Assembly: GCA_963575745.1 (NCBI GenBank)
Contig: CAUYUJ010015509.1
Coordinates: 77,501 to 141,500 of the forward strand
DNA length: 64,000 bases
Source: Prorocentrum cordatum
Lineage: Eukaryota > Sar > Dinophyceae > Prorocentrales > Prorocentraceae
Direction of reading: 5' to 3'
How positions within the stretch are numbered: the stretch's first letter is position 1; the number at the start of each line of letters is the position of its first letter. Below, in pieces: positions 33,695 to 45,144 of this stretch. The notes below the pieces were generated by a model. It was not told where the DNA came from and ran no database searches. It worked only from the letters and a program-made list of their open reading frames with translations. The translations under genes were made by a program, and so were the position numbers.

Positions 33695-34010
33695 GGAGGA
33701 GGAGGAAGAGGAGGAGGAGGAGGAGGAATCGAATATCGAAGGTCGCCCCAAGACGGCCCAAGTGGGTGTCCAGAGGGCCCTAAGACGGCACAAGAGGCCC
33801 CCACATCGGGCGAAGAGGGCCCCCAAAACAACCCAAGAAACCGCGCAATACAGCCCAAAGGACAACCCGAACTTATATTTCGAGCTTTTCCCCCCAACAT
33901 GGCCACGGAGACCGCCGATGGGGCCCCCGAGACGACCCCAGAGGCCCCCAAGAAACCCCCAAGAGGCCCCCAAAGCCCCCAAGGCGTTCTCAAAAGACGC
34001 CCCAGGGAAT
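33546..34010 (+). repeat. GGA microsatellite then minisatellite
   Basis: GGA/GAA triplets (33,560-33,728) give way to GGCCCCCAAGA-type units up to the LINE remnant. Confidence 0.85.
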
Positions 34011-34020
34011 TCTCACAACG

Positions 34021-34962
34021 CAGTCGTGCGGGACGCCGACCGGGTGGTGTTCGACCGCGCAGCACGGCAATCAGAAGGCCCTCTCCGACGCGGTGGACAG
34101 CGCCGCGCTCGACGGGCACCTAGCGGGCGCCACCCTGGCCGGCAGGGCGCACCTCTCCTTGGTGCAGGCCCCGGGCGCTGCCGCGTGGCTCCAGGCGCCG
34201 CCCTGCGAGGCCACCAGCATCGCATTCCCGCGCGGCCTCATGCAGGTCGGCCTGCAGAGGCGGTTGCGAGTCCAGCTCCTGCAGGAGGAGTGCTTCTGCC
34301 CAGCCTGTGGCGAGGTGATGGACGTCTTCTGCGACCACGCCCTGGTCTGCGCCTGCCGCGGCGATCGGACCAAACGCCACAACGCCAAGACGCCCTGGGC
34401 CGCGGGCCACGCCGGGGCGGAATTGGAACGCCCGGGGCTGCCAACCCCGCGCCGCCAGAGAGGCCACCCCTGGGGGCGAGCAGAGCGGGTCTCAGGTGGA
34501 CGACTACGGCCGCCGCCCTGCCGACGTCTACCTGCCGCGGTGGCGCAACGGCGCGGCGGCCGCTTGGGACTTTGCCGCCACGTCTGGGTTGCGCGCTGAT
34601 CTTCTCGCCGCGTCAGCCGCTTCGTCGAGCGCGGCGACGGAGCGGTACGAGGAGTTCACAATGCAGCGCCGAGACACCGCGCCGCTGTGCGCGCCATAGG
34701 GCTTCACCTTCATCCCCATGGTGGTGGAAACCCACGGCGGCGGGTGGGGTCGCGAGGCGCGCGGGCCTCCGGGGTCCTGGCCAAGCGGGTGGCTGACGCC
34801 ACGGGGGAAACGCCGCGCCAGTTGCGGACAAACGCGCCCGGCGACTTTCCGCCTCCCTGCGCAGGGAAAGCGCGCGGGCTGTGTTGTGGCGCCTCCAGAG
34901 GGGCGGGGGTGGCGGCGGCCCGCCTGGCCGCGGCCAAGGCTGCCTCCGCGGCGGACGCCGTG
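34021..34962 (+). pseudogene. LINE (non-LTR retrotransposon) ORF2 3' end
   Basis: The frame reads HGNQKALSDAVDSAALDGHL, then a zinc-binding pattern CFCPACGEVMDVFCDHALVC followed by RGDRTKRHN. After a shift comes YGRRPADVYLPRW with AWDFAATSGLR. Then there is an in-frame TAG at 34,697, GFTFIPMVVETHGGGWGREA, and in other frames GVLAKRVADATGETPRQL and RLSASLRRESARAVLWRLQR. The C..C...DHAL.C..GGDRT.RHN cluster and the RRPADV/DFAVTS block are what I know from the C-terminus of dinoflagellate LINE polyproteins. Endonuclease and RT are absent, as in a 5'-truncated insertion. At least three frameshifts and one stop make it dead. Confidence 0.65.
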
Positions 34963-35640
34963 TGAGGTGCTCCCGGCGCTGCCTAGCGCCCCCCGTCTAC
35001 CCCCCCGCCCTTGCTGGGCAGCACGGGCGCCCCCCGCGCCCTTTCGCCAGCATCGCGCCGGCGACCTCCTCGCCCGCGCCGCCCGGCCCTTCCTCGGCGG
35101 GGCGGTGCATGGATCCCTCAGCGTGTCCGGCTCGGTCGGCCAACCCGCCCAGGTCGCCGCCGTGGGGTCCGTGGCTTCGTCGCGGGTGGTTCTTCTCTCC
35201 CGGCCCCTGGCCTGGCCTGTCTGCTTGCGGTTGCTTCCCTTCCCTTCCTTCTTATCCTCCTCCTCCCTCCCCCTCTGCTCGTTGCTTCACCCCCTTTCCT
35301 TTCCTCCTGCTCTTTGCCTGCTGTTTCCGCCTGGCCCCTCTTCTGCTTGCCCGCCCGCCCGGCTGGCTGGCACTGGCCTCCCGCCTGGGCGTTCGTCGTC
35401 GTCCGCCTGCTTCTCCCCTCCTGGTTCCCTTCCGCCGGGCAGCGCAACCTGCCGGGGACCAGCGTGGCGGCATGTAGGGCTGTGCCCGAGCCCTCTCTGA
35501 GTTTGTGCCGATGTGCGCTGCCTGTTTGGGCTGCGCGCTGCGGCCGTGCGTCTTGGGGGCCCCAAGGGGCTACCAAACCGCGATGGGACGAGGGCCGGGG
35601 GCAAGGTTCCCAGGCATCCGACGATGTGACTTTTTCGCGG
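34963..35640. other. C-rich DNA without a supported gene
   Basis: Pyrimidine-rich sequence with TCCTCC and CCCGCCC tracts. It may include the LINE's 3' untranslated region. Frames are open by composition only. Confidence 0.4.
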
Positions 35641-35689
35641 CTCTAGATTCAGACCCGCCCCCCACAAACCCGATACGTCTCCCATGCCG

Positions 35690-36320
35690 CAAGACCCCCA
35701 CGTTCCACAGGTCCCAAAGGTTTCATAGGTTTCAGAGGCCCCACTGGTCCTGCGCGCCCCACGTCTACAACAGGTCCCGCAGGTGTCCCATAGGCCACAC
35801 ATGTCCCACATGTCGTGCAGGACCAACAGGTCCCACAAGTCACAAATGTCTTACAGGTCCCATAAGTGTCTGAGGTCTCGCAGGTCCCGTATGTCCTACA
35901 TGTACCACAGATCTCACAGGTCCAACAGGTCTCACATGTCTCGCAGATCTCGCAGGTCGTACAGGTCCCACAGGTCCCAGTGGTCCCATGGGCCCCACGG
36001 GTTTCAGAAGTATACGGGTTTCGCAGAACCCACAAATTCCACAGGTCTCGCATGCCCCACAAGTCGCACAGGTCCCCCAGGTCCCACAAGTGTCGCACGT
36101 CTCGCGTGCTCCACAGGCACAACAATTCCCACGGCTCCCACAGGTCCCGCACGTTCCACAGGTCCCAAAAGTATCACAGGTATCGCAGGTACCACAAGTA
36201 TCACAAATCCCACAGGTCCCACAGGTCCTACTACAGGTGCCGAGAGTCCCGCAAGTCTCACAGGTGTCGCACGTCCCATGTGTCCTACAGGTGCCGCAGT
36301 TCTGGTCAACCCGCAGTTCT
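35690..36320 (+). repeat. CCCACAGGT minisatellite
   Basis: About 630 bp of 9-12 bp units (GTCCCACAG, GTACCACAA and variants), strongly degenerate. Confidence 0.9.
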
Positions 36321-36935
36321 CACAGGCGCAACATCTCCCAGTGGTCATCTTTTATAGTATCGGAGGGCTTTGCTGGGATAATCGTGGTTCTCGTGTTGCC
36401 AGAACTTTTCTCATAGGAATGAGTGTCTGTGCCCCAATCCAACCGTCCAGCGTTTCGTGTTCTCCGAGAGGACGAGGCAGAGGAGGATAAGTAGGAGGAG
36501 TAGGAGGAGGAGAAGCAGGAGGATGGGGAGCTGTAGCAGCACTTGCAGGAGCTTCCCAGTTCCAGCTCCAGCTCAGCTCCAACTCAAGCCCCAGATCCAG
36601 CTAGAGCCCAGATCCAGCCCCAGCCCCATGACAAATTAACCTCAGGGAGCTTTCAGTTCCTGTTGAGGCCGATCCGCCCCGTATGTCGTTCAAGCTCCAT
36701 GAGGCGTGTGAACATATGACCCTAATGAGAAATACAAGCCTCGTGCACCCTACAGCCTTTGGGTTACCTTCCAGACCCGTAGCGCACGCCACCTCTGAAA
36801 GATCTGGGGCCGCGCCGCCCCACTCCCCCATTCCTAAATGACCGCGATGGCGGTCGCAGGGCACCTCGCTGGCGCCATGTGACCAAGATTGTAACGGCGA
36901 AGCGTAGGGAACCGGTACACCTTTTGTGTACATAT
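36321..36935. other. Low-copy DNA, short GGA and AGCTCC runs
   Basis: A GGA run at 36,476-36,525 and a CCAGCTCCAGCT stretch at 36,560-36,630. No coding island recognised. Confidence 0.45.
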
Positions 36936-37300
36936 TTATGTAGGTGTTTATATATTTAGATCTATACATACATATAAATGTATATATATACATGTATCTA
37001 TATGTCTGTATATATACAAACCATCGACTCTTGTCTTCTACGCTTTTACTATATAATCTTCTCTTCTCTTCTCTTATCATATCTTATCTTCTCTTCTCTT
37101 CTCTTCTCTTCTCTTCTCTTCTCTTCTCTTCTCTTCTCTTCTCTTCTCTTCTCTTCTCTTCTCTTCTCTTCTCTTCCCTTCTCTTCTCGTCTCGCCTCTT
37201 CTCTTCTCTTCTCTTCTCTTCTCGTCTCTTCTCTTCTCTTCTCTTCTCTTCTCTTCTCTTCTCTTCTATTCTTTTCTATTCTATTATATTCTATTCTCAT
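36936..37300 (+). repeat. TA-rich and CTTCT arrays
   Basis: TATA/TGTA-rich sequence to 37,020, then about 240 bp of CTTCT pentamers (37,055-37,295). Confidence 0.95.
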
Positions 37301-37679
37301 CTCTTCCTGCCTGGGGAGTCTCGACGGTAACGCCTGGCTGCCTGCCACCGACCCCCACCATGTCTTCCAACAGTTGGCCGACTACGGAGGCATCGGTGTG
37401 CTCTCGCGCCAGCTTGACGACGACTCGCTGCCCACCAGCAGCGCGCCACCCCATGCCCGCCCCCCTTTGGTGGGCCCTTGTCTGCCTCGCCCTCTGGTCC
37501 TCCCTCGCCACGAGGACCCAGGTCGCTCCAGGTGCGCCCCGCATCATCCAGGGTTCCCCTCCCGCTCGGGCTCCGGCCGAGCGCTGGGGAGTGTCACCCG
37601 TGGTGCGCAGGGCCTGGCTCGCCGCTCAGACGGCCGTGCTGGCCCCCCCCCCGTCACGGGTGCAAATCCACGCAGGGCC

Positions 37680-38052
37680 AAGCTCAGCCTGCGGCCGACC
37701 GCTTGACGCGAATCGGGCGACAGCTCGAGCACGCCCAGTCCCTTTCGGACCGTGTTCGCCGCGCGACGCGACGACACCTCACCACGCTGCGCGAACTTCA
37801 CGCGACCGTGCGGCGCCAGGCCGCGCTCGCCCCCTCGACGGCGAGCGTCTCCGCCTCCGTCGCGCAGCCAAAGCGCTTATCGCTAGACGCGCCAGCTAAC
37901 CTTCTCATCGAGGCCCATGCGCCCCCTGGCAAGCGTCCGCTGTGGCCTCCCGCCTCTGCGTGTCCTGGAGGGGTGCCGGATGGATGTCGTCACTGTCAGC
38001 GAGATACCGTCATGCCAAGGACGGGTGCAGGCTTCGCTTTACCTTACAGGTG
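37680..38052 (+). CDS. Hypothetical helical coding remnant
   Basis: The frame reads RLTRIGRQLEHAQSLSDRVR, then RHLTTLRELHATVRRQAALA, then PANLLIEAHAPPGKRPLW, and ends at TAG 38,050. Heptad-like spacing suggests a coiled coil. A later GCRHCQRD stretch has two Cys and one His. Third positions are mostly G or C in the helical part. No family is recognised and no start is defined. It could be a piece of a mobile-element protein. Confidence 0.35.
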
Positions 38053-38262
38053 AGACTCGGACGGCTGCGAGGCAGCGTCGCAGTATATACCACTTGCTCG
38101 CTCTGGGGGGGGTCCCCCTCTCCCCCTCTCTTCCCGTCCCCTGGCCGACCGCCCAAAACGGGTGCGTAGGGCTTTTTCGCCGACTTGCACTGGCCAAGGT
38201 GCGGGGTGCGCCCGCCGCTTGCCGCGGGGCGCCCGAACGCTGCTGCGCCAATCGGTCCGATC

Positions 38263-38401
38263 TCTTCTCCTCTTTTCTCTTCTGTTCGCTTCTATTATCT
38301 CCTCGTCTCGTCTCGTCTCGTCTCTTCTCTTCTCTTCTCTTCTCTTATCTCTCCTTGTCTTTTTTTGGTTCTTCCTCTTTCTCACTCTCCATCATATTTT
38401 T
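38263..38401 (+). repeat. TCTTC/TCTCG pentamer array
   Basis: Interrupted CTTCT and CTCGT pentamers related to the array at 37.1 kb, then T-rich DNA. Confidence 0.85.
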
Positions 38402-38937
38402 CCCCATATCCTAAGATGGGGCTCTCGTTATTACTTGGACGGCGCCGACTCCAACCATAACCAGAACCCCTCCTCTTCTCCCTCCTCCTCCTTCCTCTCT
38501 TCCTCCACAAGCTTACTCGTGCACAGGCTTACTCTTACTCAGACTCATGTATACTCAGACCTAGTCATACTCAGACTTACTCATACGCAGATTTTCTCAT
38601 GATCATATTCATTTAGACTCAGACCAAGTCATACTCATACTTCCTCATACTCAGCAGTCTCGCTATCCTAAGGTGGGGTTCTTGTTATTACTTGGACGCC
38701 TCCTCCTCCTCCTCCTCCTTCCTATTCTCGTCCCCTCCTCTTCTCGTCTCCTCCTACTCGGACTCACTCATAATTATACTTACTCATACCCAGACTTACT
38801 CATCCACAGACTTTCTCATACACAGACTTATTCATACTCAGACTTACTCATACCCAGACGTACTCATACACATACTTACTCATACTCAGACCTACGCATA
38901 CTCAGACTCTCTTAGTCTGACTTACTCAACACACATC
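38402..38937 (+). repeat. Composite satellite block copy 2: hairpin modules and 16-bp minisatellite
   Basis: The CCCATATCCTAAGATGGGG/TTATTACTTGGACG module occurs at 38,402 and again at 38,671 (with CTAAGGTGGGG). Each is followed by TCC-rich DNA and by ACTTACTCATACTCAG-type units. The internal duplication is not seen in the first block. Confidence 0.8.
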
Positions 38938-40620
38938 AGGTTTGGAGGATGTCTCAGGCGGGGCGCTGGTTTCAGCACCCCTACGGGGAGCCGCCAGGAG
39001 TGTTTGCACGGGCCCGTTCGCGGCCATGTTGTGGGGATGTCTCGAGCGGTTTGCCTGTCTTCATGCTCAACATCCTTCGCCTGGAGCGCAGATTTTGAGG
39101 ATGTCTGAGGCGGGGCGCTGGTTTCAGCACCCCTAAGGGGAGCCGCCAGGGGTGTTTGCACTGGCCCGTTCGCTGTCATTTTGTGGGGATGTCTCATGCG
39201 GTTTGCTGGTTTTCATGCTCAACATCTTTTGCTCTCAGAGCAGATTGTGCGGATGTCTCAGGCGGGGCGCTGGTTACAGCTCCCCTAAGGGGAGCCGTCA
39301 GGGGTGTTTGCACGGGCCCGTTCACGGCCATTTTGTGGGGATGTCTCAGGCGGGGCGTTCGTTTTCATGCTCAACATCTTTAGTTTCATAAGAGATTGTT
39401 GAGATGTCTCAGGCGGGGCGCTGGTTTCAGCATCCCTCAGGGGAGCCGTCAGGGGTGTTTTCATGGGCCCGTGCGAGGCCAGGTTGTGGAGATGTCGCAG
39501 CCGGTTTGCTCGTTTTCATGTCCAACATCCTTGGCTTTCAGAGCAGATGTTGAGGATGTCGCAGGCGGGGCGCTGGTTTCAGCACCCCTAAGGGGAGCCG
39601 CCATGGGTGTTTTCACGGGCCCGTTCGCTGCTTGCTTGTTTTCATGGCCAACACCCTTTGCTTTCAGAGCAGAATTTGAGGATGTCTCAGGCGGGGCGCT
39701 GGTTTCAGCACCCCTAAGGGGAGCCGCCAGGGGTGTTTGCACTGGCCCGTTCGCTGCCATTTTGTGGGGATGTCTCATGCGGTTTGCTGGTTTTCATGCT
39801 CAACATCTTTTGCTCTCAGAGCAGATTGTGCGGATGTCTCAGGCGGGGCGCTGGTTACAGCACCCCTAAGGGGAGCCGTCAGGGGTGTTTGCACGGGCCC
39901 GTTCACGGCCATTTTGTGGGGATGTCTCAGGCGGGGCGTTCGTTTTCATGCTCAACATCTTTGGTTTCATAAGAGATTTTTGAGATGTCTCAGGCGGGGC
40001 GCTGGTTTCAGCATCCCTCAGGGGAGCCGACAGGGGTGTTTTCATGGGCCCGTGCGAGGCCAGTTTGTGGGGATGTCTCAGCCGGTTAACTCGTTTTCAT
40101 GGCCAACATCCTTGGCTTTCAGAGCAGATGTTGAGGATGTCGCAGGCGGGGCGCTGGTTTCAGCACCCCTAAGGGGAGCCGCCATGGGTGTTTTCACGGG
40201 CCCGTTCGCTGCTTGCTTGTTTTCATGGCCAACACCCTTTGCTTTCAGAGCAGATTTTGAGGATGTCTCAGGCGGGGCGCTGGTTTCGGTACCCCCAAAG
40301 GGGGGCCGCCAGGGGTGTTTGCACAGGCCCGTTCGCGGCCATGTTGTGGTGATGTCTCAAGCGGTTTGCCTGTTTCCATGCTTAACACCCTTCGCTTGGG
40401 GAGCAGATTGTGCGGATGTCTCAGGCGGGGCGCTGGTTGCAGCACCCCTAAGGGGAGCCCCCAGGGGGTAGGACACGGGCCCGTTCGCGGCCAGTTTGTG
40501 GGGATGTCTCAGGCGGTTTGCTCGTTTTCATGCCCAACAAGCATCCCCAAGGAGAGCCGCCAGGGGGGAGGACACGGGCCCGTTCGCGGCCATGTTGCGG
40601 GGATGTCTAAGGCGGTTTGC
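38938..40620 (+). repeat. Diverged 152-bp satellite with 581-bp higher-order repeat
   Basis: About twelve units of 100-155 bp, each with CACCCCTAAGGGGAGCC-like and GGGGATGTCTCAGGCGG blocks. A four-unit segment starting at 39,152 recurs at 39,733, 581 bp later, nearly identical. This marks a recent segmental duplication within an older array. The open frames are repeat artefacts. Confidence 0.9.
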
Positions 40621-40670
40621 TCGTCAGTGCGCTCATGAACCGAGGCTCACTATGGCATGACATAAAACAT

Positions 40671-40709
40671 GAGATGCACATGTGGGGAGCTCCACGCAGT
40701 GAGTAATTT
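40671..40709 (+). repeat. Closing module of composite block, copy 2
   Basis: AGATGCACATGTGGGGAGCT and CCACGCAGTGAGTAATTT match 3,870-3,908. Confidence 0.75.
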
Positions 40710-40719
40710 TATATGCTTC

Positions 40720-41110
40720 TCTTTATTTCTTTCTCTCTATGTCTCTCTCGCTCCCACATCTCTCCCTCCGCGAACACATACATGTATGTTTTCCTTCTCC
40801 TCGTCATCGTCGGCGTCGTCCTCCTCTTCCTCCTCCTCCTCCTCCTCCTCCTCCTCTGTCTCCCTGCTTTACCCTTTGGCTTCCTCTTCCTCCTCTCATG
40901 TGTGTCCTGTTCCCGTTCATGTCATCACAAGGGGGGGGGGGGGGGGCGAACGTTCTTACTTCTCTCTGCGCGCGTGGCCACAAGGAGGGCGCGGCCTCTG
41001 GAGGCTACACCTGGGGGGCACGCTTTGGGGGCTGCACCTGGGGGCTGCGCGTAGGGGGCTTCACTTGGAGGGTACACGTGGGGGCGCGATTCGCCCACGC
41101 CGCCGCCCCC
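40720..41110. repeat. TCT/TCC-rich DNA, G-run and GGGGGC minisatellite
   Basis: A pyrimidine tract with a TCC run, a run of about 15 G at 40,931, and four or five ~20-bp units around CACCTGGGGGCTGC (40,998-41,085). Confidence 0.8.
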
Positions 41111-41239
41111 ACACTCGGATCCGCCTGTGCGGGGTGTTTGCGTAATTCTTCCTCCTTCGCTTCCTCATCCTCTTCTCATCCGTCCTTTTGCCCCAGTATT
41201 GCTTCATATTATTATTCTTATTCATTTCATATACACATA

Positions 41240-41299
41240 CGTACACATACCTACCTACCTACCTGCCTGCCTACCTACCTACCTACCTACCTACCTACC

Positions 41300-41331
<32 letters not shown>

Positions 41332-41765
41332 GTCATCCAATCAGACGTACACGTGTATGTATGCATCTATCGATATATATATATATATATATATGTGTAT
41401 ATATGTGAATGTATGTATGCATGCATGTATGTATGTATGCATGTATGTATGTATGTATGCATGTATGCATGTATGTATGTACATATGTATGTGTGTATGT
41501 ATGTATGTATGCATGCATGTATTTATGTATGCATGCATGCATGTATGTATGTATGTTTGTATGTATGCAGGTATGTATGTATGTATGTATGTATGTATGT
41601 ATGTATGTATGTATGTATGTATGTATGTATGCATGCATGCATGCATGCATGTATGTATGTATGTATGTATGTATGTATGTATGTATGTATGTATGTATGT
41701 ATGTATGTATGTATGTATGCACATATGTATGTGTGTATGTATATATATTTATATATATATATATC
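41240..41765 (+). repeat. CTAC and GTAT tetranucleotide arrays
   Basis: CTAC units pass into TACA, a TA run at 41,376-41,395, then about 350 bp of TATG/CATG units ending in TA repeats. Confidence 0.95.
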
Positions 41766-42435
41766 AATGAACAGAGCCTGGCGCCATCCCGCCGACCCCC
41801 CAGAGGAGCGCATGTGCGGCTGCCTATGTCGTATGTGTTCTTGCCTCTTCCCGTCGTGCTGCTTGCGTGCAGTTGTTGCCGATCTGCCCTGGTCTTCCCC
41901 CGCGCCTGCTGCGGGGCCTCTTGGGGCCTCTTGGAGGTCTCGGGCCTCGGGGGTGGCCTCGTGGGTGCCTTTTTTTCAGAGCTCGTGATGGCCTTCTTGG
42001 AGGCCCTCTGGGAGCCATCTCGCGGGGGAGGGCTTACGGGCCGGGTTTCCCCCTCTTGGGCCCCTCGGGTGTCCTCCTGCGGGGCTTCTCTTCGGGGGCC
42101 GTCAGTGGGCCCTCTTGTGCCGCCTCTGGGCCCTGTCAGGGGGGCGTCTTGGGCCGGTCTGGGCGGGCCCCGCGGGCCGCCGAGGGCCTGCGGAAACCCG
42201 CAAAGGCAAGAAGGCGACAGCATCAAACAGCATACGCATTCAATGAGTTTGCCTCTGGAGGCCCCCGCTTGGATTCCTCCTGGGGCCCTCCTGGGGCGTC
42301 TTGCGACAGCTTCGGGTGTTCTCGGGGCCTCTCCGGCGTGCCGGAGCCTCTCTTTGGCCATCTCAGGGTGCCTCTTGGGGCATCTCGGAGGCCACGGGTG
42401 GTGGATCTGGAGGCTCCCGGAGGCCCCCTTGGGGT
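41766..42435. repeat. GGGCCTCTTGGGG-type degenerate minisatellite
   Basis: Loosely repeated GGGCCTCTTGG, GGGCGTCTTG and GGGGCATCTCGG motifs. The unit resembles, on the opposite strand, the minisatellite at 32.6-33.3 kb. Open frames on both strands are compositional. Confidence 0.55.
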
Positions 42436-42439
42436 GCGT

Positions 42440-42505
42440 GGGCGAGCTCGTCGTTGACGAGTCGTCGCCATCCCTTGGGCCCCCCGGGGAGCGGGAGGGG
42501 CGGAG
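42440..42505 (+). CDS. Weak candidate exon
   Basis: The frame reads CVGELVVDESSPSLGPPGER with G or C at most third positions. Acceptor and donor are not clear and the island is only about 22 codons. It is listed because it precedes a better exon at 43,023 on the same strand. Confidence 0.2.
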
Positions 42506-42589
42506 GGGGACGGCCAGTCATCGCACACGCCGTGCCACTCTTGGCAGGCGGGGGTCGGCGGACTCTCGCCCCCGTCCTCTCGTCCCCAT

Positions 42590-43010
42590 GCTCGGGTCCT
42601 CTGCCCCTCGCCCTCTCTCTGTCCGTCTCTCTCTGGCTCTCTCTCCATCTTTCGGTAGCTCTCTGTATTTATCTGTTTCTGCCTGAATCTTTCTGTATAT
42701 CTTTGTACCTTTCTCTCTCTCTCTCTTTGTCTCTCCATGTCTCTCTCTCTCTGTTTATCTCTGTCTCTCTCTCTCTCTCTCTCCCTGCCTGTCTCTGTCC
42801 CTCTATCTCTGTCTGTCTCTCTTTGCCTTGCTGCCTCTCTCTCTCTCTCTCTTTGATCTCCAGCTTATTATCCACCCCCTTCTTCACCGTCTCCTCCTCC
42901 TTTTCCTCACTTCCCTCCTTCTCCTCCCTCTCCTCCTCCTCCTCCGCCTCCGCCTCCGCCTCCTCTCCTTCTCCTCCTCCTCCTCCTCCTTCTCCTCCTC
43001 CCCTTGCCCT
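42590..43010 (+). repeat. TC and TCC tracts
   Basis: TC-rich DNA (42,600-42,870) and TCC triplets (42,885-43,005) lead directly into the exon at 43,023. Confidence 0.9.
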
Positions 43011-43022
43011 CCTGGCACCGAG

Positions 43023-43128
43023 GTGCCGGAGCGGCTGCCTTGGTTCCTGGACATCCGCTCGTGCCGCCGCCGCGCGCAGCGCCCCTACCAGCAGCTCCCG
43101 ATCGCGGCCCTCTTCCTGAAGGAGCATG
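43023..43128 (+). CDS. Internal exon between microsatellite introns, unrecognised
   Basis: The possible acceptor is CACCGAG at 43,022, after a long TCC tract. The donor is GTAAGG at 43,129. The 106-bp exon encodes VPERLPWFLDIRSCRRRAQR and PYQQLPIAALFLKEH, and 33 of 35 codons end in G or C. The donor is followed within 10 bp by GGA and then about 650 bp of GAT triplets, so both flanking introns are largely microsatellite. The family is not recognised. The basic patch SCRRRAQR next to a hydrophobic stretch is the only notable feature. Among all the islands this has the best combination of codon signal and donor site. Confidence 0.6.
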
Positions 43129-43159
43129 GTAAGGAGGAGGAGGGGCAGGGAGGATTGAT

Positions 43160-43694
43160 ACGCGAAGACCAGGATGATGCTGATGAGGATGATGATGCTG
43201 CTACTGCTGATGATGCTGATAATTATGATGCTGATGCTACTGATGATGCTGCTGATGATGATGATGCTGCTGCTGATGACGATTATGGTGATGACGACGA
43301 TGATGGTGATGATGATGCTGATGCTGGTGCTGTTGATGGTGATGTTGATGTTGATGTTGTTGTTGACGGTGATACTGATGATGCTAATGATGAGGATGCT
43401 CATGATGATACTGAGGTTGCTGATGATGCTGCTGCTGATGATGCTGAGGATGCTGATGACGATGATTATGATGGTAATGCTGATGATGCTGTTGATGGTG
43501 GTGATGCAGACAACGATGATAAAGATGATGATGCCGATGATGACGATCCTGGTGATACTGATGATCCTGCTGATGATGATTCTGATGCTGATGCTGATGA
43601 TGCTGCTGATGATGATGCTGATGATGGTGCTGATTATGCTGCTGATGCTGATTATGATGATGCTGATGATGATGATGATGCTGTTGTTGATGAT

Positions 43695-43726
<32 letters not shown>

Positions 43727-43815
43727 TGATGGTAATGATGATGGTGATGATAATGGTGATGCGGAGGATGAGGAGGATATGGAGGAGGAGGTGGATGAGG
43801 AGGAGGATGACCAGT
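43160..43815 (+). repeat. GAT/GCT microsatellite
   Basis: GAT triplets with frequent GCT, GTT and GAC variants, ending in a GGA run. Asp-, Met- or Ile-rich translations are artefacts. Confidence 0.95.
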
Positions 43816-43932
43816 GTAAACCCAAGGGTCACCAACGATGTTGGAAGAAACCCTCCCCCCAAGCTCCTTCATATGCCCCTACAACAGTTCATTTCCACAG
43901 GGGCCTGTCTCGTTGGAAAACAACCGTTTGAA

Positions 43933-44110
43933 GACCCTGACGCATGCCAAAACATTGCTCTCGGGATTCCAACGCCACGGACCACCCTGACTGTTGCGTC
44001 TTGACAACCCTGAATCCTGCCAGAACGCTATTTCTGGGACGTCAAACTGCGAACCATCGTAACGGTTGACCCTCATTATCGTGAATCCTTCCAGAAAGCA
44101 TGTCTGGTAC
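43933..44110 (+). repeat. ~74-bp tandem repeat, about 2.5 copies
   Basis: Units near 43,933, 44,005 and 44,081 share (C)CCTGAATCC.GCCAGAA-type and TCTGGGA-type blocks. Copies are diverged. Confidence 0.6.
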
Positions 44111-44133
44111 ACCGATCATGGGAATCAGGGAAC

Positions 44134-44600
44134 TTTTGCAAATGTCTAAAACGAGTGTGCGCGGCGCTAACGTGAAAGCCGCATTTTGAAAAGGAGCCGC
44201 CTTACATCAGTGAAAATCTTGCAATTTTGAAAACGAATATGCGCGGCGCACAGGCGAGAGCCACATTTCGAAAACGACCCGCCCTTAAGCCTTGGAACTG
44301 TTGCAAATTTGTAAGACTAGACGAATGTGCGCGATGCTAAAGCGAGAGCCACATTTTGAAAAACACCCGCCCTCATCCGTGAATCTCTTGCAAATGTTTA
44401 AACGAGTGTGCGCGGCGCTAATTTTTCCCGCGCGACGGTCAGCCACAGAACAGTTGTTTGCCTGGTGTGGTCCCAAGGATTCGTGTTGATACAGCGGAGA
44501 CGTGCGCGCCGCTGAGGCGAGAGCCACACTTCGAATGCCATCCTCCCTCCATCTGTGAAGCTGTTGCCAATGTTGATGCCTCAGTGTCATAATTGGTGAG
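44134..44600 (+). repeat. ~85-bp tandem repeat, five diverged copies
   Basis: Units begin near CTTGCAAATGTTTAAACGAG and contain GTGCGCGGCGCTAA and GAGAGCCACATTTTGAAAA. They start near 44,134, 44,218, 44,301, 44,389 and about 44,485. Confidence 0.8.
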
Positions 44601-44979
44601 GAAGTCTCAGGCGAAACGCCCAGACCGCCCTAAACACTTGCCTCGGGGTGCGACAGGGAGAAGTTGTTTATGAGGAAAAGGAATGAATAATGAGGAGGAG
44701 GTGGAGGAGGAGGAGGTCGGGGGATTGCCCTGCGTGGTGCTGCGTCTGCTCTTGACCCCATTGTCTGGCCTTTGTCCGCGCCGAGGTGACCCAAATCGGC
44801 TCGCGTCCTTTTTTCGAGCACGAGCGCTGCAGGCATTGCTGTTGACGTTTGTCTAACGTCAAAAGGGATTTTGCGGAGGGGGGGTGGGAGGGAGGAGGAG
44901 GAGGAGGAGGAGGGAGGAGGAGGAGGAGGAGGTGGAGGAGGATGAGGAGGATAATGAGGAACAGGGCTAGGAGGAGGAG

Positions 44980-45014
<35 letters not shown>

Positions 45015-45056
45015 GGACGATGAGGAGGAGGAGGAGGAGGAGGAGAGGAAGAGCAG
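44601..45056. repeat. GGA arrays with a short low-copy island
   Basis: GGA at 44,690-44,725 and 44,893-45,056. The island 44,730-44,880 shows nothing recognisable. Confidence 0.8.
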
Positions 45057-45142
45057 TGTGCCTTGACGGTTTGCAGTATCCCTTCGTACTTGGTGCGTCT
45101 GCCATCAGGTTCAGCTTCGATGGCTCGCTTCCGCTACTGTCG
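45057..45142 (+). CDS. Candidate exon between GGA arrays, unrecognised
   Basis: A possible acceptor GAAGAGCAG ends at 45,056. The frame reads CLDGLQYPFVLGASAIRFSF and DGSLPLLSR, well-formed protein with mixed polar and hydrophobic residues. The end is placed before the GGA array, and the donor would have to be non-canonical (dinoflagellate introns can start GC or GA). No family is recognised. GGA arrays flank it on both sides, repeating the exon-in-microsatellite pattern. Confidence 0.4.
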
Positions 45143-45144
45143 AG

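Noticed and set aside
41333-42361. Long minus-strand frame over the GTAT array and the GGGCCTC minisatellite
   Set aside because: Half is Tyr-Ile-His-Thr repeat from the tetranucleotide, the rest Pro/Arg-rich by composition; no motif or splice site.
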